NCBI GenBank assembly: GCA_003987775.1
Contig: RXJD01000050.1
Location: 1 to 64,000 of the forward strand
DNA length: 64,000 bases
DNA from: Mycobacterium sp.
GTDB lineage: Bacteria; Actinomycetota; Actinomycetes; Mycobacteriales; Mycobacteriaceae
Direction of reading: 5' to 3'
This document shows, piece by piece, positions 15,689-28,600 of this stretch. The notes beneath the pieces are model-generated. The model saw only the letters and a program-made list of their open reading frames with translations, was not told the origin of the DNA and made no database searches. Every line of letters starts with the position of its first letter. Positions within the stretch are counted from its first letter, which is position 1. Both the position numbers and the translations under genes were made by a program.

Positions 15689-17473
15689 ATGAGCGCCATG
15701 GGTGTCGCGGAAGATCATCCCGAGTTCATCACACTCAACCTCCACGACGCCTCGCGGTCGCACCCGGCCGACGTGTCCGCGCGGCAGGTTGAGCTCGAAC
15801 TCGGTTGGGGCCGAATCATATTCGGCCAGACTTTCGCCGATTCAGCCGCGCTTGTCGAAGCGCTGCGCAACGAGGCGCCGGGACGCCGGGATGTGTGTAT
15901 CTACGCGCGCGAATCCCACATCGTCGTCGCGCAGGCGCCTACCGAACTGTTCATCGACCCCAGTCACACCTACCGGCTGCGCTTCGCCGAGCACACCGAC
16001 TCGGCCACTGCGCCGCGAGGTGTCACGGTGCGCACCTTGCGGTCCCCGGCCGAGGCCGACGCCATGAACCGGGTCTTTGTGCGCTGTGGGATGGTTCCAG
16101 CGCCGGTCGAGACGATCTGGCACAACCATCTGCACGTCGACGCGGTGACGTACCTGGTGGCCGTGCGCGACGACGACGGTGCGGTGATCGGCACCGTCAC
16201 GGGTGTCGACCACGAGGCTCTTTTCGCGGACCCCGAGCGGGGCGCGAGCCTGTGGACGCTGGCGGTCGACCCGGCCGCTGCGCTGCCGGGCATCGGGCAG
16301 GCGTTGACGCTCGCCATGGCCGACCGGTTCCGCGAACAGGGACGGGCCTACCTCGACCTCTCGGTCGCCCACGACAACGACGCCGCGATCGGCCTGTACG
16401 AAAAGATCGGTTTCCGCCGCGTCCCGGTGCTGGTGGTCAAGCGCAAGAACACCATCAACGAGCCGTTGTTCACCTCGCCGCCGGAAACCATTGACGACCT
16501 CAACCCCTACGCGCGGATCATCGCCGAAGAGGCCCTCCGCCGTGGCATCCGGGTCGAGGTCCTGGATGCCGAGACCGGAGAAATGCGCCTCACCCACGGC
16601 GGGCGCAGCGTCGTCACCCGCGAGTCGCTGTCCGAGTACACCTCGGCGATCGCGATGTGCCGGTGCGATGACAAACGGTTGACCCGGCGTCTGGTGCAGG
16701 CGGCGGGCATCGAGGTTCCGCCGGCGCGGCTGGCCACTTTCGACGAGGACGACCACGCGTTCCTCGACGAGATTGACGAGGCGGTGATCAAACCGTGCCG
16801 GGGGGAGCAGGGCAAGGGCATCACCGTGGGGGTGACTGCCGGCCAGGGTCCCGAGGCGCTCGCCGCGGCGTTGGCGCGGGCCAGGGAGCAGGACCCGGAG
16901 GTGCTGATCGAAAAGCGGGTGCACGGCGACGACCTGCGGCTGGTGGTGATCGACGGCCGGGTGGTGGCCGCCGCGTTGCGGGTGCCGCCGGAGGTCATCG
17001 GCACTGGTAGGCACAGTGTGCGCGAGTTGATCGAGGCCGAAAGCCGGCGGCGTTCTGCCGCCACCGAAGGCGAGTCCCGCATCCCGCTCGACGACCTCGC
17101 GCGGGAGACGGTCCGCAACGAAGGCTGGCAGCTGGACGATGTGCTGCCGGAGGGCACGGTGCTGCGGGTGCGCGCCACCGCCAACCTGCATCAGGGCGGG
17201 ACGTTGCACGACGTGACCGGCACGGTGAACGAGGAACTGTGCCGGGTGGCGGTCAAGGCGGCCGACGCCATCGGGATCCCGGTGGCCGGTATCGACCTCC
17301 TCGTCCCCGACGTCTGTGCCGCCGACTACTCCTTCATTGAGGCCAATGAGCGGCCGGGATTGGCAAACCACGAACCGCAACCGACGGTGGCGTCGTTCGT
17401 CGACTTCCTGTTTCCCGGCCAGCCCCGGCCGCCGCTGCCATGGACTCCGGAAGAGTCGCGCTCGAATTCCTAA
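15689..17473 (+). CDS. N-acetylglutaminylglutamine synthetase-like GNAT/ATP-grasp fusion
   Basis: The 594-residue protein has a GNAT acetyltransferase domain at about residues 100-265, with SLWTLAVDP, the GIGQALTLAMAD acetyl-CoA loop and LYEKIGFRRVPV. An ATP-grasp ligase of the RimK/cyanophycin-synthetase type follows at about 300-585, with AVIKPCRGEQGKGITVGV, VLIEKRVHGDDLRLVVIDG and a metal-binding FIEANERPGLANHE. This architecture is that of the synthetase for the osmoprotectant dipeptide N-acetylglutaminylglutamine amide, in which the GNAT part acetylates and the ligase joins Gln residues. The usual partner, an asparagine-synthetase-like amidotransferase, is not next to it. The start is ATG 15689 or ATG 15698, with a hairpin just ahead. 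The stop overlaps that of the convergent DUF1275 gene by 4 bases. Confidence 0.75.
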   Translation: MSAMGVAEDHPEFITLNLHDASRSHPADVSARQVELELGWGRIIFGQTFADSAALVEALRNEAPGRRDVCIYARESHIVVAQAPTELFIDPSHTYRLRFAEHTDSATAPRGVTVRTLRSPAEADAMNRVFVRCGMVPAPVETIWHNHLHVDAVTYLVAVRDDDGAVIGTVTGVDHEALFADPERGASLWTLAVDPAAALPGIGQALTLAMADRFREQGRAYLDLSVAHDNDAAIGLYEKIGFRRVPVLVVKRKNTINEPLFTSPPETIDDLNPYARIIAEEALRRGIRVEVLDAETGEMRLTHGGRSVVTRESLSEYTSAIAMCRCDDKRLTRRLVQAAGIEVPPARLATFDEDDHAFLDEIDEAVIKPCRGEQGKGITVGVTAGQGPEALAAALARAREQDPEVLIEKRVHGDDLRLVVIDGRVVAAALRVPPEVIGTGRHSVRELIEAESRRRSAATEGESRIPLDDLARETVRNEGWQLDDVLPEGTVLRVRATANLHQGGTLHDVTGTVNEELCRVAVKAADAIGIPVAGIDLLVPDVCAADYSFIEANERPGLANHEPQPTVASFVDFLFPGQPRPPLPWTPEESRSNS

Positions 17474-18189
17474 GCGCTGACCGGTTCAGCGGTGGTGGGC
17501 TGCTCGCGCCGCTTGCGGCTGCGCACCATACCGACTGCCGCCAGCACCAGGCAGATCGTCGCCGGAACGATAAGGGCATGGCCGCCGATGCGGGCACCGG
17601 CCATCAGGCCGATGACCGCGCCGGTGAGGAACAGCAACAACGTCGCGGAGAGGATTGCCGCCTTCCACTTGTCGATGCCCTCCTGACGGCTGCGGCCCAA
17701 CATGAGCCCCAGGTCGGTGACGGTGCCGGTGAAATGGGTGGTGCGGACCGGCATCCCGCGAAAGCTGGAGGTCAGCCCGTTCTGCAGACCGAGCGCGGCG
17801 GCGGCCAGAAAAGCCTGTACCGCGGTCTCCTCGATGCCGGATCCCAGGATCAGAGACTTGACGTCGGACTCCTCGATGCCGGCGGCGGCCAGCAGCAGCA
17901 GTGATGCCTGAATCGACAGCACGGCGGCGTGCCGGTTGCCGATCGGCATCTTCTTGGAGGCGAGCAGCGCTCCCGCGATGGCGGCCCCGATCAGGAACCC
18001 CAGCAAGATCGCGAACAGGACGTGGCTTTCGTATCGCCAGGGGTGGGCCCGGTCCATGCCGATCTGGGTGGTGATTCCGGTCAAGTTGCCCACCGGGACG
18101 GCCATGATGAGGATCGCCACCGCGTTGACCCAGCCTGCATTCATCGCCAGCAGGGAGCTGTAGGCAAGCATGCGACTGTGCGCTGACAT
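17470..18189 (-). CDS. DUF1275 (YoaK-family) membrane protein
   Basis: The 239-residue integral membrane protein has about six TM segments. It starts MSAHSRMLAYSSLLAMNAGW, and the family signature GNLTG is followed by GLQNGLTSSFRGMPVRTTHFTGTVTD, typical of DUF1275. The frame is open upstream, but ATG 18187-18189 gives the family start. The function of the family is not settled; some members are called YoaK. It is divergent from dnaK over a 262-base regulatory region and convergent with the GNAT/ATP-grasp gene. Confidence 0.83.
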   Translation of the reverse strand: MSAHSRMLAYSSLLAMNAGWVNAVAILIMAVPVGNLTGITTQIGMDRAHPWRYESHVLFAILLGFLIGAAIAGALLASKKMPIGNRHAAVLSIQASLLLLAAAGIEESDVKSLILGSGIEETAVQAFLAAAALGLQNGLTSSFRGMPVRTTHFTGTVTDLGLMLGRSRQEGIDKWKAAILSATLLLFLTGAVIGLMAGARIGGHALIVPATICLVLAAVGMVRSRKRREQPTTAEPVSA

Positions 18190-18293
18190 GATTCGCTTCC
18201 CCCCAAAAGCTGACTCTTCGCCGAGTCTAACCATTGGGTCACCAGGCGAAACGCCGCTTCGTGCCGCTTTCATAGAGCTTGCATAGGACCCGG

Positions 18294-18319
18294 GGAACAA
18301 ACTCCGCGGCGACACCGTT
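18294..18319 (+). promoter_or_regulatory. SigH/SigE-type promoter of the dnaK operon
   Basis: GGAACA (18294-18299), 16 bases, then CGTT (18316-18319) matches the GGAAY...GTT pattern of mycobacterial stress ECF sigma factors, chiefly SigH. The identical spacing and hexamer occur before clpB in this window (35429-35454). SigH control of dnaK and clpB is known in M. tuberculosis. Confidence 0.65.
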
Positions 18320-18333
18320 AGCATGATCGACAA

Positions 18334-18354
18334 GTTGAGTGAATCAGACTCAAG
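18334..18354 (+). promoter_or_regulatory. HAIR box 1 (HspR operator) of dnaK
   Basis: GTTGAGT-N7-ACTCAAG differs by one base from the HAIR consensus CTTGAGT-N7-ACTCAAG bound by HspR. It lies just downstream of the SigH-type promoter, so a bound HspR would block elongation from it. Confidence 0.85.
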
Positions 18355-18388
18355 TCTGGGTTGACAGCAGAGCGTCCACCGGAGCAGT

Positions 18389-18409
18389 CTTGAGCGGGGT
18401 TCACTCAGC
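18389..18409 (+). promoter_or_regulatory. HAIR box 2 (HspR operator) of dnaK
   Basis: CTTGAGC-N7-ACTCAGC matches 11 of the 14 HAIR consensus positions and is centred 55 bases from box 1. A TTGACA at 18361-18366 between the boxes may be a housekeeping -35. Confidence 0.7.
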
Positions 18410-18451
18410 ATAGTGCAACACAGAAGCTCTACACATTCAGGAGGAATCACT

Positions 18452-20316
<1,865 letters not shown>

Positions 20317-20320
<4 letters not shown>

Positions 20321-20952
20321 CCGACGAGTACCCACAGGAACCGGTGACGGTCACCGACAAACGGCGGATCGATCCCGAAACTGGTGAAGTACGGCAGGGC
20401 TCTCCCGGCGCTCCGGCGCCGGGAGAGCAGGCTCCCGGCGATTCATCGGACAAGGTGGCGGAGCTGACCAAAGACCTGCAACGGGTTCAGGCGGACTTCG
20501 CCAACTACCGCAAGCGGGCGATGCGCGACCAGCAGGCCGCGGCCGACCGGGCCAGGGCCGCGGTGGTCGGTGAACTGCTGCATGCGGTGGACGACATCGA
20601 GCGGGCGCGTAAGCACGGTGATCTGGAGTCCGGTCCGCTCAAGGCCGTGGCCGACAAACTGATGAACGTGCTGAACGGCTTGGGGCTCAAGCCATTCGGT
20701 GAAGAAGGCGAGGACTTCGACCCGGTGCTGCACGAGGCCGTGCAACACGAAGGCGGCGGCGGCCCGGATTCCAAACCGGTGATCGGCACCGTGATGCGGC
20801 AGGGCTACCAACTCGGCGAGCACGTGCTGCGCAATGCGCTGGTGGCTGTCGTCGACACCGTCGCCGACGGATCCTCGGGGCAGAACCCGGGCGATGCCGA
20901 TACAACCGGGCCGGCCGACACGAGCGACAACGCCGACGGCTCCGGTGACTAA
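20317..20952 (+). CDS. grpE: Nucleotide exchange factor GrpE
   Basis: GrpE releases ADP from DnaK. The 211-residue protein has an acidic N-terminal tail, a long helix at about 45-90 ([20 protein letters not shown]) and a C-terminal beta domain with the GrpE signature ending [20 protein letters not shown]. The GTG start overlaps the dnaK stop by 4 bases (GTGA), coupling the two. A low-complexity acidic C-terminal tail ([18 protein letters not shown]) follows the domain. Confidence 0.98.
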
Positions 20953-21003
20953 TTCCCGTTTCAAGGCACAGAATCAAGAAGAAAGGTAAGGAGGTGACGC
21001 GGT

Positions 21004-22173
21004 ATGGCTCAGCGTGAGTGGGTCGAGAAAGACTTCTACAAGGAGCTTGGCGTCCCCTCCGATGCCGATGCCAAGCAGATCAAGACCGCGTACCGCAAGC
21101 TGGCTTCCGATCTGCATCCGGACAAGAACCCCGCCGGAGCCGAACGGTTCAAGGCAGTTTCTGAGGCGTACAGCGTCTTGTCTGACGAAGCGAAGCGCAA
21201 AGAGTACGACGAAACCCGCCGGCTGTTCGCCGGCGGCGGCTTTGGTGGCCGTCGGTTCGATGCGGGTAACTTCGGCGGCTTCGGCGGAGGTGGTGATGGC
21301 GCCGAGTTCAACCTGAACGACCTGTTCGACGCCGCCGGCCGGTCCGGCGGCGCCAACATCGGCGACCTGTTCGGCGGCCTGTTCGGGCGAGGTGGCACCA
21401 CCCGGCCCAGCCGGCCGCGCCGGGGCAACGACCTGGAGACCGAGACGGAACTCGATTTCGTCGAGGCCGCCAAGGGCGTGGCGATGCCCCTGCGGCTGAC
21501 CAGCCCGGCGCCGTGCACCAACTGCCACGGCAGCGGCGCACGTCCGGGCACCAGCCCGAAGGTGTGTCCGAACTGCAACGGCGCGGGTGTGATCAGCCGC
21601 AATCAGGGCGCGTTCGGTTTCTCCGAGCCCTGCACCGAATGCCGGGGCAGTGGTTCGATCATCGAGCACCCGTGCGAGGAATGCGGCGGCAACGGCGCCA
21701 CCACCCGTACCCGGACCATCAACGTGCGGATTCCGCCGGGCGTCGAGGACGGGCAGCGGATCCGGTTGGCCGGACAGGGTGAGGCCGGGCTGCGTGGCGC
21801 ACCGTCGGGCGACCTGTACGTAACCGTCCACGTCCGTCCCGACAAGGTGTTCGGCCGTGACGGCGACGATCTCACCGTCACCGTCCCGGTCAGCTTTACC
21901 GAATTAGCTTTGGGCTCAACGCTTTCGGTGCCCACGCTGGACGGTAAAGTCGGCGTCAGGGTGCCGAAGGGCACCGCGGACGGCCGCATTCTGCGGGTGC
22001 GTGGGCGTGGTGTGCCCAAGCGCAGCGGCGGCAGCGGCGACCTGCTCGTCACCGTCAAGGTGGCCGTTCCGCCGAACCTGGAGGGTTCCGCCCAGGAGGC
22101 GCTGGAAGCCTACGCGGCGGCCGAACGTTCCAGTGGCTTCGACCCAAGGGCTGGATGGGCAGGTAATCGCTGA
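21004..22173 (+). CDS. dnaJ1: Co-chaperone DnaJ1
   Basis: DnaJ1 delivers substrates to DnaK and stimulates its ATPase. The 389-residue class A J protein has a J domain with HPD at residues 38-40 and a Gly/Phe-rich region at about 75-140. Four CxxCxGxG zinc motifs start at Cys171, Cys188, Cys210 and Cys224, and C-terminal beta domains follow. The start ATG is preceded by AAGGAGGTGAC. The gap of 51 bases after grpE is the only real space in the operon. Its stop overlaps the hspR start by one base. Confidence 0.98.
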   Translation: MAQREWVEKDFYKELGVPSDADAKQIKTAYRKLASDLHPDKNPAGAERFKAVSEAYSVLSDEAKRKEYDETRRLFAGGGFGGRRFDAGNFGGFGGGGDGAEFNLNDLFDAAGRSGGANIGDLFGGLFGRGGTTRPSRPRRGNDLETETELDFVEAAKGVAMPLRLTSPAPCTNCHGSGARPGTSPKVCPNCNGAGVISRNQGAFGFSEPCTECRGSGSIIEHPCEECGGNGATTRTRTINVRIPPGVEDGQRIRLAGQGEAGLRGAPSGDLYVTVHVRPDKVFGRDGDDLTVTVPVSFTELALGSTLSVPTLDGKVGVRVPKGTADGRILRVRGRGVPKRSGGSGDLLVTVKVAVPPNLEGSAQEALEAYAAAERSSGFDPRAGWAGNR

Positions 22174-22562
22174 TGGCGATGAACCCGAAGAAGAGTGAGG
22201 AATCGCGGACCTTCCTGATCTCGGTGGCTGCCGAGCTGGCCGGCATGCATGCGCAGACCCTGCGCACGTATGACCGGCTCGGCTTGGTCAGCCCACAGCG
22301 CACCCCGGGCGGTGGGCGGCGCTACTCCGAACACGATGTGAACCTGCTGCGCGAGGTGCAGCGCCTCTCCCAGGACGAGGGCGTCAACCTTGCCGGGATC
22401 AAACGCATCATCGAACTGACTAATCAGGTCGAGGCGCTGCAGTCCAGGCTGAAGGAGATGGCCGAGGAACTGGCGGTGTTGCGTGCCAACCAGCGCCGCG
22501 AGGTCGCGGTGGTGCCGAAGAGCACGGCGCTGGTCGTCTGGCAGCCCCGTTCGCGCCGGTGA
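22173..22562 (+). CDS. hspR: Heat-shock repressor HspR (MerR family)
   Basis: The 129-residue MerR-type repressor has a winged helix at about residues 12-80 (FLISVAAELAGMHAQTLRTYDRLGL), with GGGRRYSEHDVNLLREVQRL giving the wing and next helix, then a coiled-coil segment at about 88-112. HspR binds HAIR boxes, found here before dnaK (two) and clpB (one), with DnaK as co-repressor. It overlaps the dnaJ1 stop by one base. Its own stop codon lies in the first copy of a 53-bp tandem repeat that continues to the PPE gene. Confidence 0.97.
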   Translation: MAMNPKKSEESRTFLISVAAELAGMHAQTLRTYDRLGLVSPQRTPGGGRRYSEHDVNLLREVQRLSQDEGVNLAGIKRIIELTNQVEALQSRLKEMAEELAVLRANQRREVAVVPKSTALVVWQPRSRR

Positions 22563-22669
22563 GCGGAGCCCGCGGTAGCGGGCGAGCGAACGGCGCAATC
22601 GATTCACGCCGGTGAGCGGAGCCCGCGGTAGCGGGCGAGCGAATGGCGCCATCGACTCGCGCCGGTGAG
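22554..22669. repeat. 53-bp tandem repeat with internal hairpins
   Basis: Two full 53-base copies (22554-22606, 22607-22659) and a 10-base third start (CGCCGGTGAG, 22660-22669) lie between hspR and the convergent PPE stop codon. Each full copy contains the perfect stem-loop GCCCGC-GGTA-GCGGGC (22568-22583 and 22621-22636). The copies differ at only a few bases. The repeat begins inside the last hspR codons and ends exactly at the PPE stop. The hairpins may terminate transcription from both sides. Confidence 0.85.
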
Positions 22670-25600
22670 TTACGGGCTCTCGCCGAAGATTCCGGCGAGT
22701 TCTTTGCCCACATTGCCGACCCCGGAGACGAAGGCCTGCGTCAGGGTGTCGAGCACGCTGGTGTTGTAGAAGCCGGACAAGAAGTTGCCCAGGTTCGCCC
22801 ACCCGGATTCCAGGGTGCCGAAGTTCTGGAAGCCCGATAGGTCGACGCCGCCGGCGTTGAGCGCGCCGGAAACCTGTTTGACCGCGTTCCCGATACCGGA
22901 CACGGCGCCGTCGGCAACGTTGAAGAAGCCCGAGGCGCCGCCACCGCCGGAGTTGAAGAACCCCGATGACGGCACCGGACCGGAGTTGAAGAATCCCGGA
23001 GCCTGCTGGTAGCCGAAGCCGAAGGTGAACGGTCCCAGACCGCCGTTGCCGGCCATGCTGAGGGGGTTGGAGAAGTTGAAGACCAGCGGCGTTTCGGGGT
23101 TCAGCACGCTGGGGTCGATGGTCCATCCGCCCAGTTGCTGTGTGGTGATCGGGATCGCCGGGAGCGTGCCGCTCAGCACACAGCCGACGAACGGGATGTA
23201 GATGATGCAGATCGTGATTTCCAGGCTGATCGGGATGTCGAACTTCGCAATCGTGAACAAGTCCTGGGTGACGGCGTTGATGGTTCCGCTGATCGGGATC
23301 TCGATGTCGCCCGCGATGCTGTAGTCGTAGGGGATCTGCGGGATGGTGGTTTCGTAGTGGAACCCGCCCAGGCCCTGGTAGTCGCCCCGCCAGAAGAACC
23401 CGTTGTTGTAGTTGCCGCCGTTGAATCCGCCGGTGTTGAAGTCGCCGTAGTTCCCGATGCCGGTGTTGGAGTCGCCGTTGTTGATCCAGCCGGTGTTGTA
23501 GTTGCCCGGGTTGAAGCCGCCGGTGTTGTAGTTGCCCGGGTTGAAGCTGCCGGTGTTGACGTTGCCGGAGTTGGCGATGCCGGTGTTGAAATTGCCCGAG
23601 TTGCCGAAGCCGGTGTTGACCAGGCCGGTGTTGAAGAAGCCGCTGTTGACCTGACCGGTGTTACCGATCCCGGTGTTGAAGTGGCCGGAGTTCCCGATGC
23701 CCCAGTTGCCCTCACCGGAGTTGAAGAACCCGACGTTGTTGGTGCCGGAGTTGAACAGGCCGACGTTGCCGCTGCCCGAGTTCCAGCCGCCGAAGCCGAC
23801 CTGGCCGTTGCCCACCAAGCCGATGCCGATGTTGCCGTCACCGGTGTTGCCGAAGCCGATGTTGTTGGTGCCGGTGTTGCCGAAGCCGATGTTGAGGGTC
23901 CCGGTGTTGCCGAAGCCGAGATTCTGGACGGCGGGCAGCGATCCCAGACCGGAGTTGCCGAAGCCGACGTTGCCGAAGCCGATGTTGGCAGGTCCGAAGT
24001 TCTGGTCGCCGATGTTGCCCCAGCCGATGTTGAGGTTGCCGATGTTGGCGCCGCCGAGGTTGAAGGTGCCGATGTTGGCGTTGCCCAGGTTGTAGGCGCC
24101 CAGGTTGGCGTTGCCCAGGTTGTAGAAGCCGTTGTTGGCCACGCCGAGGCTGAAGGTCGTCTGGCTGACGCCGTCGCGGAAGAAGCCGGCCAGGTCGACG
24201 CCGAAGTTCTGGGCGCCGGAGATGTTCGCCGGGATGCCGCCGCCGGTGTTGAGCCAGCCCGAGAGGGTGTTGCCGAGGTTGGAGAAGCCGGACTGCATGG
24301 ATCCGAAGTTCTGCAGCCCGGAGTTTCCGATCACCCCGGTGGCGACGTTGTAGATGCCGGAGTTGTTGCCGAAGTTCAACAGGCCCGAGGCATTGCCGGT
24401 ACCCCAGTTCAGGAAGCCCGACGAGAAACCGGTGGTGGCGTTGAGGAAGCCCGGCGTCGGCTTCATGTCGATGAGCGGCAGGTAGGCGGGTCCGCCGCCG
24501 CCCAGCCCGAGGAGGTGGATGATCGTCGGGTTGTTGGGGTCCGGGCTGCCGATGTCGATGTTGATCGCGGGCTGAGTGCCGAAGTTGATGGTGATGGGTG
24601 TGTTCGATGGCGCGTTGATGTCGCCGCCGTGGATCGTGATCGGCCCGAACGGCGCGATGACGGTGCCCTTGAAAATGCCGAGGTCGAGGCTGCCTCGGGC
24701 GTCGAACCGCGGAATGGTGATTGCGGGGACGTTGACGTTGGTGATGGTGCCTGTGATCGGGATGTGCAGTGGCGCGTCGACGGTGAGCACGGCGTTGACG
24801 CGCTCGACGACGATGGTGTAGTTGGCGGACATCAGGCCTTGCATGTCGTCGCGCCAGAAGAAGCCGTTGTTGGCGGTGCCGGTCATGAAGCCGCCGGTGC
24901 CGAACTTCCCGGAGCTGGCCAGGCCGGTGTTGTAGTCGCCGGGGTTGGCGTAACCGGTGTTGAAATGGCCGGTGTTGGACATGCCGGTGTTGAAGTTGCC
25001 GATGTTGAACAGGCCGGTGTTGTAGTTGCCGGGGTTGGCCAGGCCGGTGTTGAAGTTGCCGGTGTTGAACAGCCCGGTGTTGAAGGTGCCGGAGTTGCCG
25101 ATGCCGGTGTTGTTGGTGCCGGTGTTGCCGATGCCCCAGTTGCCGGTGCCGGAGTTGCCGAAGCCGACGTTGCCGGTGCCGGAGTTGAACAGCCCGATGT
25201 TGAAGCTGCCGGAGTTGGTGCCGCCGATGCCGACCTGGTTGTTCCCGGACAGCCCGATGCCGACCCCGCCGATGCCCATGTTGCCGATGCCGGTGTTGCC
25301 GGTGCCGGAGTTGAAGTAGCCGGTGTTGCCCGAGCCGGAGTTGAACATGCCGGTGTTGCCGTGGCCGGAGTTGAAGAACCCGGTGTTGCCCGCCCCCGAC
25401 ATCAGTGAGCCGAATCCGCTCTGGCCGTTGCCGGTGAGCCCGATGCCGATGTTATTGTCGCCGGTGTTGAACAACCCGATGTTGTTGTTGCCGGTGTTGG
25501 CCCAGCCCTGGTTGAAGTTGCCGGCGTTGGCCAGTCCGGAGTTGCCGATGCCCACGTTGAACAGGCCCGTGTTGTCCGCCCCGAAGTTCAGCGGGCCGAA

Positions 25601-28600
25601 CCCGATCTGGTTGTTGCCGGACAACCCGATGCCGATGTTGTTGTTGCCGGTGTTGCCGAACCCGAAGTTGCCGTCGCCGGTGTTGCCGATGCCGAAGTTG
25701 CCGTTGCCGGTGTTTCCGAAGCCGATGTTGTTCAGGGCCTCGGTCAGGGCCGGCCCGGCGTTGCCGAAGCCGAGGTTTCCGGCGCCGATGTTGCCGAATC
25801 CGAAGTTGGCGTCGCCCAGGTTGCCGAACCCGAAGTTGTGGCTGCCCAGGTTGCCGCTGCCCAGGTTGAAGTCCCCGATGTTGCCGCTGCCGAGGTTGAG
25901 CTTGCCCAGATCGGCCAGGCCGAGGTTGAAGATGGTGTCGGTGGGGCTGCGGAACAAACCCGCCACGTCGGTGCCGATGTTGTAGAGACCCGAGAGGTTG
26001 GCCGGCGTCGCCATCCCGGCCGTGCTGGTGTTGTAGATCCCGGACACGGTATGGCCCAGGTTGGCAAAACCCGAGGACATGTTTCCGAAGTTCTGGATGC
26101 CCGAGACCATGGTGCTGGTGCCGTTCCACCAGCCCGACACGCTGGCGCCCAGGTTGCCGAAGCCCGACACCGTGCCGGTCCCGCTGTTGAAGAAGCCTGA
26201 CGAGGGGGTGGCGGTGGTGTTGCCGAAGCCGGGGGTCGCGGGGATGTCGAGGAAAACGATGCGGATGGGTCCCAGGTGGCTGCGGATCTGGATCGGTATG
26301 ACGGTGGAACCGTCGGGCTTGCCGATATCGACGTTGATCTTCGGCAGGGTGCCGCCGACACTCGGGATCTGGATGGGCCCGATGTTGAAGTTGGTGATGC
26401 CGATCGCGTTGATGGTGAGTCGCGGGAACGTGAACCCGTTGAGCAGCAGCGCGCCCAGGTCGACCTTGATCGGCAGGTAGATCGGGATGTTGATGTCGAG
26501 GTTGAGTACCGGGAACTCGGGGATGCTGAACTCCTGGTGCGTGCCCCACAGGCCCTGGTAGTCGGCCCGCCACAGGATGCCGTTGCTGTAGTTGCCGCCG
26601 TTGAGCAGACCCGTGTTGACGTTGCCGGAGTTGCCGAAGCCGGTGTTGAAGTCGCCGGTGTTGAAACTGCCCGTGTTGAAGTTGCCCTGGTTGAAGTCGC
26701 CGGTGTTGAAGTTGCCGGTGTTGAACGAGCCGGTGTTGTAGTCACCCGGGTTGGCGATGCCGGTATTGGTGGTGCCGGTATTGAACAGGCCGGTGTTGAA
26801 GGTGCCCGCGTTGGCGATACCGGTATTGCCGGTGCCGGGGTTCCAGAGGCCGTAGTTGCCGATACCCGCGTTGCCCAGGCCGATGTTGGCGGTGCCGGAG
26901 TTGCCGACACCGACGTTGCCGGTCCCGGAGTTGAAGAACCCGACGTTGTTGCTGCCCGAGTTGAACAGTCCGATGTTGCCGCTGCCGGAGTTCCAGCCGC
27001 CGAATCCCTGCTGGCCGTTGCCGGACAAGCCGATACCGATGTTGTTGTTGCCGGTGTTGCCGAAGCCGATGTTGAAATTGCCGTTGTTGCCGAAGCCCTG
27101 GTTGCCGATCCCCAGGTTGCCCAGGCCGATGTTGAGGTTGCCGAGGTTGCCCGAGCCGGTGTTGCCGTTGCCCAGGTTTCCGTTGAAGACGTTCCCGTCA
27201 CCGACGTTGCCCAGACCGAAGTTGCCGTTGCCGACGTTGCCGAAGCCGACGTTGCCGTTGCCGAGGTTGCCGGCGCCGATGTTCTGCAGGCCGAGATTCG
27301 CGAAGCCGATGTTGGTGACCGGGTTGTTGTTGAACAACCCGGCGATGTCGTGGCCGATGTTCTCGATGCCCGAAATGTTGGCCGGGTTGGTCAGGCCGGT
27401 GTTGAAGGCACCTGAGACGGTGTGGCCGAAGTTGGAGACGCCGGACAGGAAGTCGCCGAAGTTCTTGTAGCCCGAGATGCCGGAGGTCCCGGCGGTTGTG
27501 TTGAAGAAGCCCGACACGTTGCCACCGAAGTTGCCGAACCCGGAGGAGACGCCGTTGCCGGTGTTGAAGAAGCCCGACGACGGAGACGTCGTCAGGTTCA
27601 TGACACCCGGCCGCAGCGGGATGTCGATCCACGGAATCTTGATGGGAAGCAGGCCGCCATTGCCCTGGACATCGATGATGGGGCCGGCGGAGGTGCCGAT
27701 GTTGACGGTGATCGCAGGCAGGCCGATGCGGATGTTCGGGATGGGGATCGGGTTGACGTGGACGGCGTTGACGCTGATGAACTCGAAGAATGTGGTGGTG
27801 ACGTCCACCGCCGGGATGGTGAAGCCCTGGACGGTGAGGATGCCGAGGGTGCCGGTGATCGGGATGTCGACATTGACCGGCACCCGGAAGTTCAGCGGGA
27901 TCGCGGTGTCCGGGATGCTGGTGCTGCTGCTGTAGCCCCACAGGCCCTGGTAGTCGCCCCGCCAGAACATGCCGTTGTTGAAGCTGCCCACGTTGAAGGC
28001 GCCGGTGTTGACGCTGCCCGCGTTGCCCAGGCCGGTGTTGTAGTCGCCGGTGTTCGCCCAGCCCGTGTTGTAGTTGGCGGTGTTGAAGCTGAAGGTGTTG
28101 AAGTTGCCGGCGTTGAAGTTGCCGGAGTTGCCGATGCCGGTGTTGCCGATGCCGGTGTTGAGCAGGCCGGTGTTGAAGAAGCCGGTGTTGAGTTCGCCGG
28201 GGTTGAACAAACCGGTGTTCAGGTGGCCGCTGTTGCCGATGCCCCAGTTTCCGGTGCCGGTGTTGCCAATGCCGTTGTTGTCACTGCCGGAGTTGAAGAA
28301 CCCGGTGTTGTTGGTTCCGGAGTTGAACAGGCCGGTGTTGCCGGTGCCGGAGTTCCAGCCCCCGAAGCCCTGCTGGCCGTTGCCGGTGAACCCGATTCCC
28401 ACGTTGCCGTCGCCGGTGTTGGCCAGGCCGGTGTTGGTGTTGCCGGCGTTGCCGAAGCCCTGGTTGACGTTGCCGGCGTTGGCGAATCCGGCATTGGAGT
28501 TGCCCAGGTTGCTCCAGCCGCTGTTCAGGTTGCCGAAGTTGGCCAGACCGACGTTGCCGTCGCCGAGGTTGCCGAATCCGAGGTTGGCCACGCCGCGGTT

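Noticed and set aside
23135-25408. 757-codon + strand open frame opposite the PPE gene, Val/Ala/Gly repeats
   Set aside because: Mirror image of the MPTR repeat; no start context and no domain.
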